Assembly (NCBI GenBank): GCA_000349905.1
Contig: KB722740.1
Location: 1,589,309 to 1,653,308 of the forward strand
DNA length: 64,000 bases
Direction: 5' to 3'
DNA from: Volvariella volvacea V23
Taxonomy: Eukaryota; Basidiomycota; Agaricomycetes; Agaricales; Pluteaceae
Shown piece after piece: positions 13,549-25,888 of this stretch (positions within the stretch are counted from its first letter, which is position 1; each line of letters begins with the position of its first letter). The notes under the pieces were generated by a model, which was given only the letters and a program-made list of their open reading frames with translations, made no database searches and was not told where the DNA came from. Both the position numbers and the translations under genes were made by a program.

Positions 13549-16500
13549 TTAAATGTCAATATCTCCACTCAGGATATCTTGCTTATTTCCCAAATAAAAC
13601 ACTGGAATTTCATCGAGTCCAGCCTCAACGACAACAAATTGTCCCCCTCGCCCAAATTCCTTTTCTGACCACCTGTCAAACATGATTCCAGTCAAAGTGT
13701 CAACCCCATGTCGGATCATGAAAACGAGACATTTGAAACGAACCAATAAGTCCAAGTGGAGTGTTGAGTTACGAGAGACTCGGGAAGACGCGGCAGATAT
13801 ACTTCTTTAGTCTTTGCACCTAGGGTTCCTACAGGCGCGACCAATAGACGAGGGCCTGACGTAGGGACACGTCAGACAGTCCTAGATGTGCGATACAGGA
13901 GATTAACTTACCGAACATATACTGATGAACAATACGTGGATCATTCACCGCAGTTGCGTTGACCACAAATGGGTCAGAGGTGGAGAAGTCCCAGTAGAGT
14001 GGCCGCATTATCGCTCTGCCAGTTGCTTGGAGTGACTTGAACAGTTGTTTGACATACGGAATTAACTGGTAACGGAGTGCGATGTACTGCAAGGCAACCT
14101 CGTTGCTTGAGTGCTATGGAGCTGAAGCTGTGCTAACTAACCTTCTTGATTATGGTGAAGTTGTCGTCTCCGTAAGACCAAGGCTGAAGGAGGAGTAGGA
14201 GCGATCAGCGGGTGCCAAATGCGTAAAAGGGGCAAATTTAAGTCTTATCGACTAACTTCGTTGGGACAAGGATTGGCATGAGGCTGTGGGTCGGTACGTG
14301 GAGTGCTACACATCCTAGTTCTATGCCGACTATCAGTTTCCCAGAAGTAGAAATCCAGGCCTATTTCACGCACCCATGGACCCTCATCTACACGCAGGAC
14401 GTGGCAAGTTGTCAATGCGACGAGGTGAGCTTCACGATCCAACGCTTGTGAGAACTTACATAGGGCAGGAATACGCCCATTGCTAACCATCTTACAAATA
14501 ATTCTCGGCCCTGTTAACTCACCACTCAGTAAACTCGGCTTGCAACTGAAGGAGAAGGCAACGACGAGCGCAGGTTGCAAAAACGATGGCAACTCACAGC
14601 CTCGCTCTCAATGTCAAGACCCGCAAAACCGCCAATGTCCAATGTCCAAGACGATATGCCAGACGCTGCCACGGAAGCTCCGGCTGTTATTTGTTGCAGC
14701 AAGACGTCAAATCTCGAGTCCGTGTCTCCACTCCAAAGATAGGAACAGAACCGTTGACCACCAGCAAAAGTACTTCTCGTCAAGGACATATATTGACAGG
14801 TGGTTCCCAGAGCACCATTCGACTGTGGAGCGTCCTGGGACTGCGCATCGCCATTTGTGAGATTATTGAGCCCTTCTTCAATGGCTTGCTGGTGTAGCCA
14901 AGGATACATCTTCCCAGTGGCTTCTTGCGTACCGATGAAGTACTGGGCAAAGGACCGAGCATATGGAATGTTTGAGATCACCTGGCCGTCTGCAATACCC
15001 ATGAAGATCAGTCCCAGCGGGAAATCAATTATCAGCCACAAGGAAATGACGAAAAAGGCGTGTGAGGGAAATAGTATCGAAATTAGTGAATTAAGAGTGT
15101 AAGCACCGAGCTAATAGGACGATGCGCACGAGTGCCACTCCTCGCCGTGGACCGTATTCTCGAATCTCACGAAAGAAAAAGAAAGTAAAATGGGGCACAG
15201 GTACTTACTATTTTCGAAGGGCTCTCCCAGAGTACCACCTGCTCGATGGCAACAAGGAGTACATCCCCAAGTAGGCAGTCATTGCCAGGTCCGAGCATCA
15301 TGCCAAACGCGGATAGACAGCGATACCGAGCGAACAATATGAGAGCCATGTGGGAGTGCACACAAGAATTGTTACGACAAATCGGGAGAGGGCCCACCGG
15401 CACCGGGGTCCAAATCAAGCATCATGAGAAAAAAAAGCAAGCCAAAGCACCGAGTTAATTAAGGTGAGCCCTCGTCATTGGGGGTAGTGCGGGGGTATTA
15501 AAGTGCCTACCGTCCGCCTGATCGATCCAGAAATTGCGTATTCCTTTAGAGAAATAGCTGTCGTTAAGGCGTCGCCCTAAATGCACAGAGTTAGCACTTA
15601 GTCCGGTAGGCATCTTCGGAGGCTTAGCAACCGTACTCACAGAGGAACTCCCTGGCAGCAGGGTTGGTCGAGTCAACTGCTCGGACGAGATTAGATTCAA
15701 TAGGCATTCTTCCCTCCCCTCTCAAGGCAGAATTTCACACTCAGCGAACGCCATACTCACCGAGTCTTGTGTAGACGCCTTCAAAGGAATCTTGCACTCC
15801 CGGGCCATCTCTAGTCGTGGCCAGCAATCCATTGCGCTGCAAAGTCAGATAGTTTTCAGACAAGTCTTCTACGCTCGGCCAAAGCGAGACCATCATCTCG
15901 GCTCCAGTTAGTCTTTTAACTTCCGATGCCATGTGCGCTGGGTCCGGCCAATATTGCGGGTTGAAGGACCTAACGGTTGTTGCGAGTGAGGAATTTTGAT
16001 AGGGTGATGCGGTATTAGGTCATGCCATGCGGTAACGTAGCCAGGAGGAAAATCACGCGCGCAAGGGGGGATTCAAGGGTATAAGCGATTGGATGCTCAT
16101 TAGTGACGAAAGACGAGAGTACGAGAAGGATGGGCGCACCAATCTCCTTGGAACTTCCACGCAAAGAAGTCTAGACGCGATGCGTCAGCGCTGTGCTCAT
16201 GCGATAGTCGCCCATTTTTCGGGATCCCGACTTACCAACCACAATCAATGACACATTCACTTGTTCATCGTGGAATTTCTGCGCCAATTCAATCACCTGC
16301 GTTTGGTTGTAGTATCGCAGCTTAGATTGTTGATACCCGAGCATGAATTCTGGGGGTATCGGCTGTCGTCCTGTGGAACATTAACCATGGTTGGTCAGCA
16401 GCACTCAGGGGGATGGGAACGAAATGCAGAAGGAGGCTTTCATCAAACTGACACCGAGTTTACTCCGGGAAGGTAGAAAGAGATGTACGAGGGACGAATG

Positions 16501-17672
16501 TATGATTCAAGGGGGACCATACCTGTTACTGCGGTATATTGTTTTTGCAGTGAATCATAATCACCAGGAGGTGCTGTGGTACTGTGAGAACAACCGGTGA
16601 GACCGAGGCCATTCAAAGATGTTGGACGAGGAACATGCATACATGTAGTAATCCACTACGGTGGCCTCGTGGGTCACGAATCTGGTTCGCTGGGTTCCAA
16701 ATTCTAGAGCAACGAAAAAAAAGTACAAGGAATGACATTTTGGGCAGACAATGGGACTGGGAAGCATCCACATACCTAAACGCCCCTCACTTGGCATGTT
16801 AAAGAATTGCAAGTAACCCTACGCCTCGAATAAGCTAAGAGCGTCGCGAAAGTGGCTAGCGCGCACCTTGTTGGACATGTAAACCGGTAACCTTACTTGC
16901 GAGTTGAAGTTCACAAAATCGACAACTTGCCCCTTCTTGTTCACACTGTGGTCTCTGCAACACGGCTGCTGACCGACGCCATACACTTGCTCTTGTGGAC
17001 TCCCAGTCGAGCTCTCTAATTCTCCCTCTCCCCCGGGTCGGAACGAAAACTCTGCATAGAAGCTACTTGTTCGAAAATCTTGTCGGTAATACCGTGCAGG
17101 TAAAGTCTTCGTATCCGTGAATTCTTCCAACAGCAACGTAGTCCTCAAACCATCTTCTCCTAGTTCCGAATCATCAGGGGACAGCGAAACTTCTTGACCC
17201 TCAACGCGATGGAACGAAATAGTCCCATTAGTCACTTTCACTATCAAATTTCCATTCCGAATGGTGGCGGGTTCAAGGAACGGATTGACGAGGGTGATAT
17301 CATGCGCTAGTCCTTGTCCTCCCCCAGGTCCCTCTATCGGCGGATCCAAGAGGGCTGACGGTTCCGAACCCGTTGGATCGCGGAGCAAAGACGCACGGAC
17401 ACGAAAGCCATGTTCTCCGTAAGGCTACATCCCAGGACGGTGACACGTCATATCGCCACAAGTCAAGCTTGACGGACATTCCGCATTTTGACAACGCGTA
17501 CCTGAATGTAAACCCTTTCAAATCCGTTCTGCAGCTTGATGCCTTTAGAGGTAGGTTGAACGTACGGCGCGGACTGGCCACCCCCGGGTGGTGCCGCTGA
17601 CACGCTGTTAACGGACGTCAAGAGTTGAAAGAGGGAATGGAGCCAGATGATCTTGGCTTTCGGAGAGGACAT
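13549..17672 (-). CDS. Secreted glycoside hydrolase family 31 enzyme, 20 exons
   Basis: I could splice 20 exons in one frame from 17672 to the stop at 13549, giving about 815 residues. A signal peptide (start MSSPKAKIIWLHSLFQLL) is followed by an N-terminal beta domain (exon 17502-17672, then 16867-17424). GH31 core motifs follow: PPEFMLGYQQSKLRYYNQ, DFFAWKFQGDW, FWIDQADGG (candidate nucleophile Asp), YLWSGDTDSRFD (candidate acid/base Asp), LDIGGFAGLDIES, the MRVHG loop, IALRYQLIPYV, and PRLLVAPVGTLGAK. The family hydrolyses alpha-glucosidic or alpha-xylosidic bonds; the substrate cannot be fixed from motifs. One exon is only 14 nt (14374-14387, encoding MRVHG) and one intron only 35 nt (14491-14525). 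No frameshift or stop interrupts the model. Confidence 0.9.
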
Positions 17673-18113
17673 TTCCGTTGGGATTAAGTGCGTTATGGGC
17701 GAGAGTGGGGGCAAGCAAAAGAGAATAACGAAGAGTGAGAGAGTTATGAAGCAGGTTCTATAGGCTTTCAGAAGGAACAGATTGGGGTTATCACTGAAGG
17801 ACCATGTGCGATTAAAAGTGACCATGTATTCTTCTACGAAGAGAAGGTCATTAGCAAAGCAGTCAGTAAAGGTTGGACTTGTGTGAGACGGAAAAATAGC
17901 GATGTGATTACTGCAAGGGCTGAAGGAAACTGTTGGGTTATTTTTAACAAGGGTTGTCGGGCGAAGTCGAAGCACGTGCTGAAGAACGACCCGTGCCAAA
18001 TGAATGGTATTGTGTGGTTGGGATAATGGCGCTAACAGTACAAGAAGCAAGTACACCGAAGACGTACGGAAGAGAGAAGTAATGACGAAGGTATTGATCT
18101 TCCGTACGGACCG
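17673..18113. other. Intergenic between GH31 start and NOSIP-like stop
   Basis: About 440 bp holding the GH31 promoter and the NOSIP-like 3' flank. An upstream ATG in the GH31 frame would add a hydrophobic stretch, but the ATG at 17672 already gives a good signal peptide. Confidence 0.4.
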
Positions 18114-19427
18114 CTATCCTTGGAAGGCTACCCCAGCCTTTGATGTTTCCGCCAATCCACCACCAGCAAAACCAGTACCTACGAGGGGTAAGGTAACTCA
18201 GCGGGAATCCATATTCATGCAAAGATGCTGCTGACCTTCTCTCCTCAACTCGATTATATCCTTCTCCTTCAATTGACTATCACAAACTACGCACTGCTTT
18301 GATGGACGTATTAGCGTGTCAGTACAGGTCTTGCAGGTTACATGTGAGCACGGTTTCATGACTGCATTTAGGCAAGAGGTGAGATGAGCACGATAACGGA
18401 CCGAGGACGGAACGCACGGAATAATAATATGTTATTCGATAACTTCTTCTTGCACGATGGGCACATTGGTTCAGGCTCTTCTTTCGCCACTTTGGAGGAA
18501 GAAGCCTCTCCTTCCGCGGGTGTAGACTCAGCTGACTTTGAGGAGCCCGAGGAGCTGTACATTGTGAATTTTATGGGGATGAGGTTTTTCAACCTGTACG
18601 GGATGAGAGAAATCCTTTGGATGATCTGCTGACGTACGCTAGAGAGTGACGGGGATCGCCGCCACGACAAGTAGTTTGGACTTTAACATCGGTTAAGGAC
18701 TTCGGGGGACCGGATGATGTATATGTTGGTGTCAAGGAAGGCAGCCAGAAGTCGGGTAGCTTGTGCCTTAACGCTTCAGCTTGTTCCTTTTCTATTTGTT
18801 GGAGTGCAGCCTCTTCAGCTTCGCGTGCCAGGCCCTCGACGGTTGATGTGTCAAATTCGAACTTTCGCTTAGTCCCTCTGGCTTGATGACCTCATTCAGG
18901 TGATGACGCGCTACAAGGTAGAGAGAACTCACGTTCACCATTCGTTGCCGACGTCGTCACTCCTGTACCTCCAGAAAGACCGAGCTGGCCCTTTTCGAAG
19001 TCACGGAGGACTCGCTCTCTGGCGGCCTGTCGCGCCCTTTCTCTCTCCTCCTCTGCCTCTTTCTTTAAAGCTTCTAGCTTGTCCTTTTGTCGCTTAATGT
19101 CCTTCTTTTGCGCCACTGTTCATGGCGTTAAGTCTAGATAAAACGAGCACTATGGACCTGTGCTTACGAAGGTCCGTGTAGACGCACTCCTTGCAGAACA
19201 AGTGTCCTTCGTGGCAGGCCACGGGGTCCCGTGCACGATTGAGGCATAGCGCGCAGGCATCAAATCTTCTCATGGACTCATTGCCTAGACGTTGCTAAAT
19301 GGCATCAAGTCGTGTCTACGGAGACCGAAGAGGTTAGACCCACTCGTTTCGTTCCATAATCCAGCTTCTTGTACTCGGCATAACTAAAGATTGAGGATGC
19401 GGTGTTGTTCTTGCTGTGTTTGGTCAT
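18114..19427 (-). CDS. NOSIP-like RING/U-box protein
   Basis: Seven exons (19344-19427, 19168-19294, 18933-19115, 18638-18881, 18418-18593, 18236-18361, 18114-18178) total 1005 nt and give 334 residues. Family hallmarks are all present: an N-terminal MTKHSKNNTASSIFSYAEY, a first degenerate zinc-binding region (DACALCLNRARDPVACHEGH, then CKECVY), and a Lys/Glu/Arg coiled coil (RQKDKLEALKKEAEEERERA). They continue with LPDFWLPSLTPTYTSSGPP and a second RING-like module (CPSCKKKLSN, PCSHVTCKTCTDTL, CVVCDSQL), ending in GTGFAGGGLAET. Animal NOSIP is an E3 ligase linked to the spliceosome and to eNOS trafficking. In fungi a nuclear ubiquitin-ligase or splicing role is the likely one. All exon junctions stay in frame, so the gene appears intact. 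Confidence 0.93.
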
Positions 19428-20346
19428 GGGGGCGAGGGGAGCCAATGAAGACGGCACACGAAGGTCCAAGGAGCGGTAAACGGCCGGGCGAGGTGCGCCA
19501 CCGGGTTGTTTGGCCCGACCAAACAAGTCGCACCTCCCTGCATCGCCGTTCCACCAGCCTCGAGTTCAGAATCGCCGACAGTTCCGAACACGCCGCAAAT
19601 GGACCCTCAAAAAACTCGGTGCGGCCAGAAGAGTGTCGTATTTCCCCTCTATTCGGGGGTCGATGGATTATTTATGGCATTCGGGCCCGCTATCAGCACA
19701 CTATCTTCATGGAGCTTTCATTCTGACGGAATGTATTATGCAACCAAGGAGTAACACCCATTTGTGTGCGTTGGTGCGTGTTCTGGAAGATTGTGGCCGG
19801 TGACATGCTGGAGGGTGCCCGCAGCTTTATCCCCAAGCATTTTTGACTCGCCGACGGGCTGCCTGTGCATAAATACCTGCACTCCTCTCCAGGGCAAACA
19901 CCTTTCTGAGCTCCTGTGGCACTAGGTATGTGACTCTTCCTGGTGTTTTGCACCTCTCCTGACTCCTGACCTTGAGAACTGGTAGCGCCTAAGCTTTTCT
20001 GCAACCCAGAGACATCCCCACCCCTCGTTTGCCCATTGCCCTACTCGCCAGTGAGTCCTTACCCACTCTCTACCCTCCCTTGATTTCCTATGTTGTTTGT
20101 TCCCGCCGTCTGCGCACCTTGCGGAACAAACTGATGCGCGACGGTTCGTGGAATCAAAAACGTGTCCAACCTGAATTTTCGAATTCCATACAAATTTAAA
20201 TTCCCATTTGGCTGGGCGCTTTCCTTTGGGCCGCACCTTGAATCCGTTCTCCCATCTAGACTCCCTTTGTGCCACCTATTCCATCTCTCCCCTTATCTCG
20301 CCCCGCTGAGCTTCGTCACTCACTTTTGCCACATCTAGACCCCACA
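19428..20346. other. Divergent promoter region between NOSIP-like and secreted protein genes
   Basis: About 0.9 kb between two divergently transcribed genes. Pyrimidine-rich tracts precede the start at 20347. The open frames in it look random. Confidence 0.4.
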
Positions 20347-20742
20347 ATGCGCCCCGCTGCTATCTTGGCCTTCTTTGCCCTGCCCATGCTGGCTTTCGCT
20401 CACCCGTCAGTAGTACGAGAGTCGGATATTGCCAATGCAACAGCACAACCCCCAGCGGAATCCATCCCCATCCCCTCTGCTGATGCCTCAATCCCGCTAC
20501 CACCCCAAGTCCTCGACGAAGTCCAAGAGCCAGTCACTGTCGAAGTCAATGCAGAGCCTCTGCTGGGCGCTGCAGCGACATCTGGAGGGGAAGGCATTCT
20601 TGCTACCATTTCCCGACACATCTTGCACCACTTCCACAGCGTCTACTCGCCATCAGCTGAACACGAGGCTGAGGAAGGCCACAACCACGCGGTGGCGATG
20701 CGCCGAAGATATGGACCGCGCAGGAGGAGGACTCATCCATAA
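20347..20742 (+). CDS. Small secreted protein with His-rich and Arg-rich C-terminus
   Basis: One exon, 131 residues. A clear signal peptide (MRPAAILAFFALPMLAFA, cleavage likely before HP) leads to a Pro/Glu/Ala-rich acidic stretch. A histidine-rich patch (ISRHILHHFHSVYS) and AEHEAEEGHNHA follow, and the protein ends in a basic tail (RRRYGPRRRRTHP). It has no cysteines. The upstream in-frame ATG at 20269 would put 26 extra residues before the signal peptide, so 20347 is preferred. I do not recognise the family. The His clusters could bind metal and the Arg tail could be a processing or nucleic-acid-binding site; both are guesses. Confidence 0.65.
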   Translation: MRPAAILAFFALPMLAFAHPSVVRESDIANATAQPPAESIPIPSADASIPLPPQVLDEVQEPVTVEVNAEPLLGAAATSGGEGILATISRHILHHFHSVYSPSAEHEAEEGHNHAVAMRRRYGPRRRRTHP

Positions 20743-22029
20743 ATATTACGTGTCTTTTGGATTGGCGGCTACCTGTTTTGGCTTTGTCGAGTTGCGAATG
20801 TTGAAGTTCTACAAACGCCTTTTTCCCACTTCAAATTCATTCTTTGGTCTCCTTAAACGTCTTGCGTGTATTCTAAACAGCTATACCCCTCGCTGCCGCA
20901 GGTATGTCCTCTGGGGGTTCCACACGTAGATACCCACCTGCTTACGACATTGTCAGGAAGCCAGCCAATCTTAAATTAAGTATCGACATGATGTAACGCT
21001 GATGTTGGAATTGCTATGTTGTAACGATTTCATCTATCCCCGTCGATTGATTGATCAGTCGAGCGAGTATTTATAACCACCGCGTACATCCACCCCGCAC
21101 ATCCCCGCCCCATTGCACGGCTTGCTCGCAGCGAACCCTTTGCACTTCTTTCATGATCACTAAAGTATTCCTTGACGATGTATGTATTTGCTTTCGTTCA
21201 TTCGATCCACCATAGACCCAACTTGCCATAGACAGTTCATCTATCCCCTACTTCATACATCCCCATTTTAATTTCTCCCCATTGTGTTGACATTTTTCGT
21301 TTCACCCCTGCATTCGGTCTCGTTAGGACATACGATCTTCCATTTTATTTAACTCCATCGGTGGCCGGCTCAAACTACTCCACCACCCTATTATTTCCTG
21401 TGCTAGCCACTTTACTTATTTCCCAGGGTCCTTGAAGGAGCGGAGCGAGCTCTGTTGACCATACCCTTTCCCCTTCCCCTTCTTTTCATTTCTTACCTTG
21501 TTTCTCGCGCTCCACTGGTTTGGTCTTTTGATGCACACTGGTTGGGCATTACTGGTGCTTTTTTTTTTTTATCTATTATTTCGAACGCGCAGGCGTGTTC
21601 GCTGGGTTGTATCTTGGGGTTATTTAAGTACTTATACCAGACCATAGAATTGATATTTTTTAAAATCTCCAAGATTGAACACTTCAAGACAGGATGTATC
21701 ACATCTTATTCACAGCGTTGATTGGGAAAAGATTAATTTCAGAGAAGGACGATGAGGGGATGAATTAACCGCTTTGTGACGACCAATATCATTGACACAA
21801 TCGTACAGGCAAGAATGGCTACGCCCACAGAATTAAATTATAGCATATAACTAAGCCGAGGTGAAGGTGGAGCGCTAGTCCTGAAGGACTTGACGATAGC
21901 AAGGACGAGGGTGGTTGGTGTACTTTTAAAGCACTCTAGAAAGCGTATAAGGGAGAGGCGGTTCTATACTCTCATCAGTATCAAAATGATTCCAGAGGGC
22001 CACAAACCAAACTTACTGAGCCGAGGAAA
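20743..22029. other. Intergenic, 3' flanks
   Basis: About 1.3 kb between the convergent genes at 20347-20742 and 22030-22494. It is AT-rich, with a long T run near 21560. Nothing else was recognised. Confidence 0.4.
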
Positions 22030-22494
22030 CTACTTGTCCGACGACTTTGTCTTCTTCTCCTGTTGCGGCGCACCACCTTTAGTCTCCACCATCTCATCCA
22101 TCCAACTATGACCCCCAACCGACCCTCCAAGCGTCTCAAATCGCCTATTAAACCTCCCAAGTCTGCCCGTCGTCGCGCCCTCCTCCTCAATCGCCCTCTC
22201 GTCCGTCCACACACCCGTGTTCCACAGCGGGTTGTTCGTCGTGTCCCGCGTCAGGCGAATGAGCGACCTGGGCGACGTCGTCCACTGGACGAACGACGTC
22301 CCGTCCGAGCGTATGACGCGTTGAGGGAATTTCGGCACGACCGGGTTGGGCAGGACGGGTTTTCGCCGTTTCCAGACGTGCGTGCGGCCGTAGGGGGAGC
22401 TGGAGACACTTCGTTGTTGGAGGAGACCCAGGTGGCGGGCGAGTGAAGCGCTGGGTGGTTTGGTGGCTAGCTGTGAGGGGAGTGAGCTGAGCAT
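22030..22494 (-). CDS. Mitochondrial large-subunit ribosomal protein bL31m (Mrpl36-like)
   Basis: One exon, 154 residues from the ATG at 22494. The N-terminus (MLSSLPSQLATKPPSASL, then RSVSSS) looks like a mitochondrial targeting sequence. The core RSDGTSFVQWTTSPRSLIRL, RDTTNNPLWN and later GRLGRFNRRFETLGG matches the fungal bL31m pattern: SDG, a segment rich in Ser/Pro/Arg, RNNPLWNP-like, then LDRFNKRY-like. An in-frame ATG at 22554 would add 20 residues. The shorter form is preferred because it begins directly with the presequence. The role is in the mitochondrial ribosome. The C-terminus is Lys-rich. Confidence 0.85.
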   Translation of the reverse strand: MLSSLPSQLATKPPSASLARHLGLLQQRSVSSSPYGRTHVWKRRKPVLPNPVVPKFPQRVIRSDGTSFVQWTTSPRSLIRLTRDTTNNPLWNTGVWTDERAIEEEGATTGRLGRFNRRFETLGGSVGGHSWMDEMVETKGGAPQQEKKTKSSDK

Positions 22495-22931
22495 GGCTCC
22501 GAGTCGTTGGAGTTGGACGCTTTCGGGAAAAGCCAAATTTTGATGTGGTGTCACGCGTTGGCTGTAGTCACATTGGCAAATGTCACAGTCGCTGAGGTTT
22601 CAAGCCCAAGTAGCGCCATATTATTTTTCAAGCACATGTTGGTAGAGATGTTACAGAAAGCACTACACAACAGGATCGGCACAAAGTTAACTAACAATTG
22701 TAGTCATGCTCCAAACAAAGCCCGTTTGTCAATTCCAGCAGGTCCTATATATAATTCATTTGGATGTAGGCGTTCAATCGCAACCATTTTTTTCAATTTC
22801 ATGATAACACTATGTACACAGGTACCTATTTTTATGCCCATGTCAGTGATTTTCACGCCATTAATTATCAGTTTACTCACAGTCAAAGACGAATAGGCCG
22901 GTACAAAAATCATCAAGAGCACTTGAGTGAA

Positions 22932-24609
22932 TCAATCATCAATAGCCTTGTCTGACCATTCGATTTGACCGCAATAGTCCTTTAGGCTGTCCGTAGAGGG
23001 ATTGTTAGTCTGAGCGCCCCAGCCCATGAACACGACTCGTTCCATCGCGCGTCCACCAACAAAGAAATAGTTTAAGAATCGCGCGAGCATTTCAATCTCC
23101 TCTACTTGCAAAGGCCCGGGCTCCTTCGACTTCCTCCTGACATACTCTAGATTTCGCAGTTTGGGGAAGTAGGAGTTCAGAGTAGCTTTGCACCTCTCGC
23201 ATAGTTCTCTGTGACGCTCGGCAGATTGGTCCTTGTGGATAGCTTGGACATGCTGGTAGATGAGAGACCACGGCGCGAATAATGTCATCCGAGTTGACGA
23301 GTATTTGGAGGGTATCGAGCGATACCAGTGAACTTGCCAGCGTCTGAACTATGGAACTAAACCTGTTAAAGGTGCTTCCCTCAAGGCGGAGACGGCGAAC
23401 ATTTGCTGATAAGGGTTGTATGAAACCGGCCAGGCTTTGTTCCAAACTTTCCAATGGACTTGTGTGTCGGCCGAATACAAAAAATTCGAATTTACGCTCC
23501 ATCTCATAGCGAGTGGACTGAATGCATGAAGCGAGAAATCGCACGGACGTGCTGGTCTCGGTTCCTGATAGTCGACAATTGAGGTTCTGGAAATGGTCTG
23601 GGGGAGGTGAGTGTGGCAACATTTCCCGTAGATGATGTAAATGTTCCACCAGTTCATCTAAGTCCCCCAGCTCGCCGTCGCCGCTGATGAAGATCGTCCG
23701 GGTAGTAGATGCGAAAGAGACGCGGTTAAAAATGGGTTATAGTCTTCAATCGAGTCGTCGCTAAGTGTGAGGTACTGTAGGTAGGGAAAAGAAATGGCTT
23801 CTCGACTGTCCACAGAGCGTTTGTATGGCTTGAGCTGCGACAAGATTCCCTTGAGCGCGAGCTCCTTTAAGCCCTTCATCAATGAAAGAGTATGAATGAA
23901 TTCATCCCCATCCATAATATGGCCCCAACCAAGAGTTGGATCCAATGTCAAGGATAGGGGTTGGAGTGTGCTCTGGAAGAGCCGTTTGTCCCAAGCGAAG
24001 GAGGCCAATGATAGCGACTTGAGTCGAAAAGAAGCAGAGTTGACACCGAAAAAATGGATAAGTGCCCAGGATGCTTTTGCGCCGCTCTGTATATGGTTCC
24101 AACACCAAGAGGTCCTCGAGGGTGCCCAATACTGATGGCGAAAGTTCATAAGTGGAAAATATTTTGTCGAATTCGTACCCTTCCATGCGTAGATGCAGAC
24201 GCCGGATTGGGCGCTCAACCCCGCCTTTGCCCAAAAGTTGTAGGACTTCGTCGGAATTGATTTCGCTATCGTAGTCCAGTCTTAGGCAGTGCATCGACAG
24301 TGGGATCGACTGCGACCTTCGAAGCAATTCATCAACCCATTCTGGTTGCGCACTTGGGAGATAAATTGACGTCCTAAAGAATGGACACTCGAGCGCACGC
24401 GTTCGCCACTGACGGCAAACTTGAGCTATTTCTATCTATCTGTAACCCCTGGAGATCCATCCGTCGCACTCGTCTTCCACTTCGTAGTCGTGCTGGTGTT
24501 TATTGATATAGAAAACCTTGAGCAAAGCTTCAGGTGGAAGTCGGGAGATAGGTACACGTGTCGTGATGAGCTGGAGAGTTCCTTTGCCGGTCGAAACTGT
24601 ATTGTCCAT
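22932..24609 (-). pseudogene. F-box/leucine-rich-repeat-like gene, broken
   Basis: An F-box start is evident at 24609 (MDNTVSTGKG, then VPISRLPPEALLKVFYI), continuing to IAQVCRQWRTRALECPFFR, as in many Agaricomycete F-box proteins. A TAG at 24436-24438 interrupts the frame just before IEIAQVCRQW. A second break sits at a six-base homopolymer at 24049-24054, where the homologous reading passes from one frame to another. Further frame changes occur near 23690 and near 23280. Those two could instead be short introns with poor donors. Downstream parts (SANVRRLRLEGSTFNRF, ERHRELCERCKATLNSYFP) still read as LRR-type sequence. A decaying gene is the simplest reading; sequencing error at the homopolymer is possible. 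Confidence 0.7.
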
Positions 24610-24882
24610 GTGTGCGGTCTGAGACGCGTTAATGGATATGAAAGTAAGGCTGAACGCAGCAGTTGAGTGTTACCTCCTAACTTGAAATTTCAGGCATCAC
24701 GACACCGTCACATGTGGCATCGCAAATCCCTCACCACAATTGCAAGGGCTCATAAACACTTTGATGGACATCTAAACGATTTTGAGTCGACCGAGCCCTG
24801 ATTCTCTCCGGTAGTAGCATTTGTGCGTTTATTACAAAAGCCTAGCTGCTGCTAACAAAGCTATTTCAAGGACTGGAGAAAT

Positions 24883-25835
24883 TTATACAGGGATGCACTG
24901 CGAATACCACTCATTCTGTACAGTACACTTTGTCCCACTAGCACAAATAGTACCCCCAGTCCAGTCCCTTCCGCCACACTGGCCCCAAGCCGGCACAACG
25001 GAACCTCCAGGGGTTGTCGTCGGTACTGGAGTAGTAGTTGAGCCACCCCCAACAGATCGAATTGCCGCCTGCAACGGCGCCAACCATTTCTGGGCAATCT
25101 TAGTATTTCCAGAGGAAATAGGATGGACACCATCGTTCGTATCTGTTGCAGTATTGAAACCCGTAAATTGGTCGACAACAGTAATCGGGGACTTGGTGGT
25201 GCTCTTCGTAGGTGCCCATGATGCGATAGCACTGTTAAGGGCGATGACCCGGCTGTTGCAATCTCCACAGTTGGATGGGGTCATAGGGATGATTTGTGCT
25301 ACCTATTAGGGATTTTGGTTAGGTTGTGGACCACATCACTTTAACCTAGCTATTCAACGTACCAGAATCTTCATGTTCGGATTGCTCGCCCTCATTTGGT
25401 CAACGAGCTTGCTGAAAGCAGTGATGATGCTCGAAGTGGCAATACCGCCCCAGATATCGTTCGTTCCCAAGTGCATCATTACGATATCTGGTTTGGTGGG
25501 AGCAAGCCAACCGACGAGCTGGTTTTGGTTCGCAATATTGGTAGCTCGATATCCGCCATGGCCCTCGTTGTCGCCATCGTATTGTACGCCACATCCGGGG
25601 TCGGGGAGGGAACCAACCATATCAATGTTGGTATACCCACTGTTTCTGAGGCTGGCCCACAGGTTTGCACGCCAGCAACCCTAGGTTTTAAAGCTGAACT
25701 CAGAAATTCAACAGTATAGGATAGAGCACTCACTGGTGAGCCTGTGATACTGTCGCCGAGTGGCATGATTCTCACTTGCCCCAGGACGCAGGTGAGCAAT
25801 CCTGCAAGTGTAGCGAAGTAGAGCGAAGTGCGCAT
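24883..25835 (-). CDS. Secreted CE3-like SGNH esterase with C-terminal CBM1 (copy 2)
   Basis: Exons 25734-25835, 25363-25680 and 24883-25302 give 279 residues. The signal peptide [19 protein letters not shown] is followed by the SGNH core: [36 protein letters not shown] and DGVHP with ISSG in place of NDSG. A short Thr/Pro linker leads to CBM1 ([25 protein letters not shown]). It is a tandem paralogue of the gene at 26604-27573, in the same orientation, with identical intron positions and exon 1 and 2 lengths (102 and 318 nt). The linker is much shorter than in copy 1. It is probably an extracellular deacetylase acting on plant wall polysaccharide, judged from its family. Confidence 0.93.
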
Positions 25836-25880
25836 TTTCAAGTGGCTGAATTGTGAGGCTCTATCCAAGTTGAAACCGAC

Positions 25881-25888
25881 CTTTTATA
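25881..25888 (-). promoter_or_regulatory. TATA element of CE3-like copy 2
   Basis: TATAAAAG on the minus strand about 46 bp upstream of the start codon. The next ~130 bp upstream resemble the corresponding region of copy 3, showing that promoter and gene were duplicated together. Confidence 0.5.
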
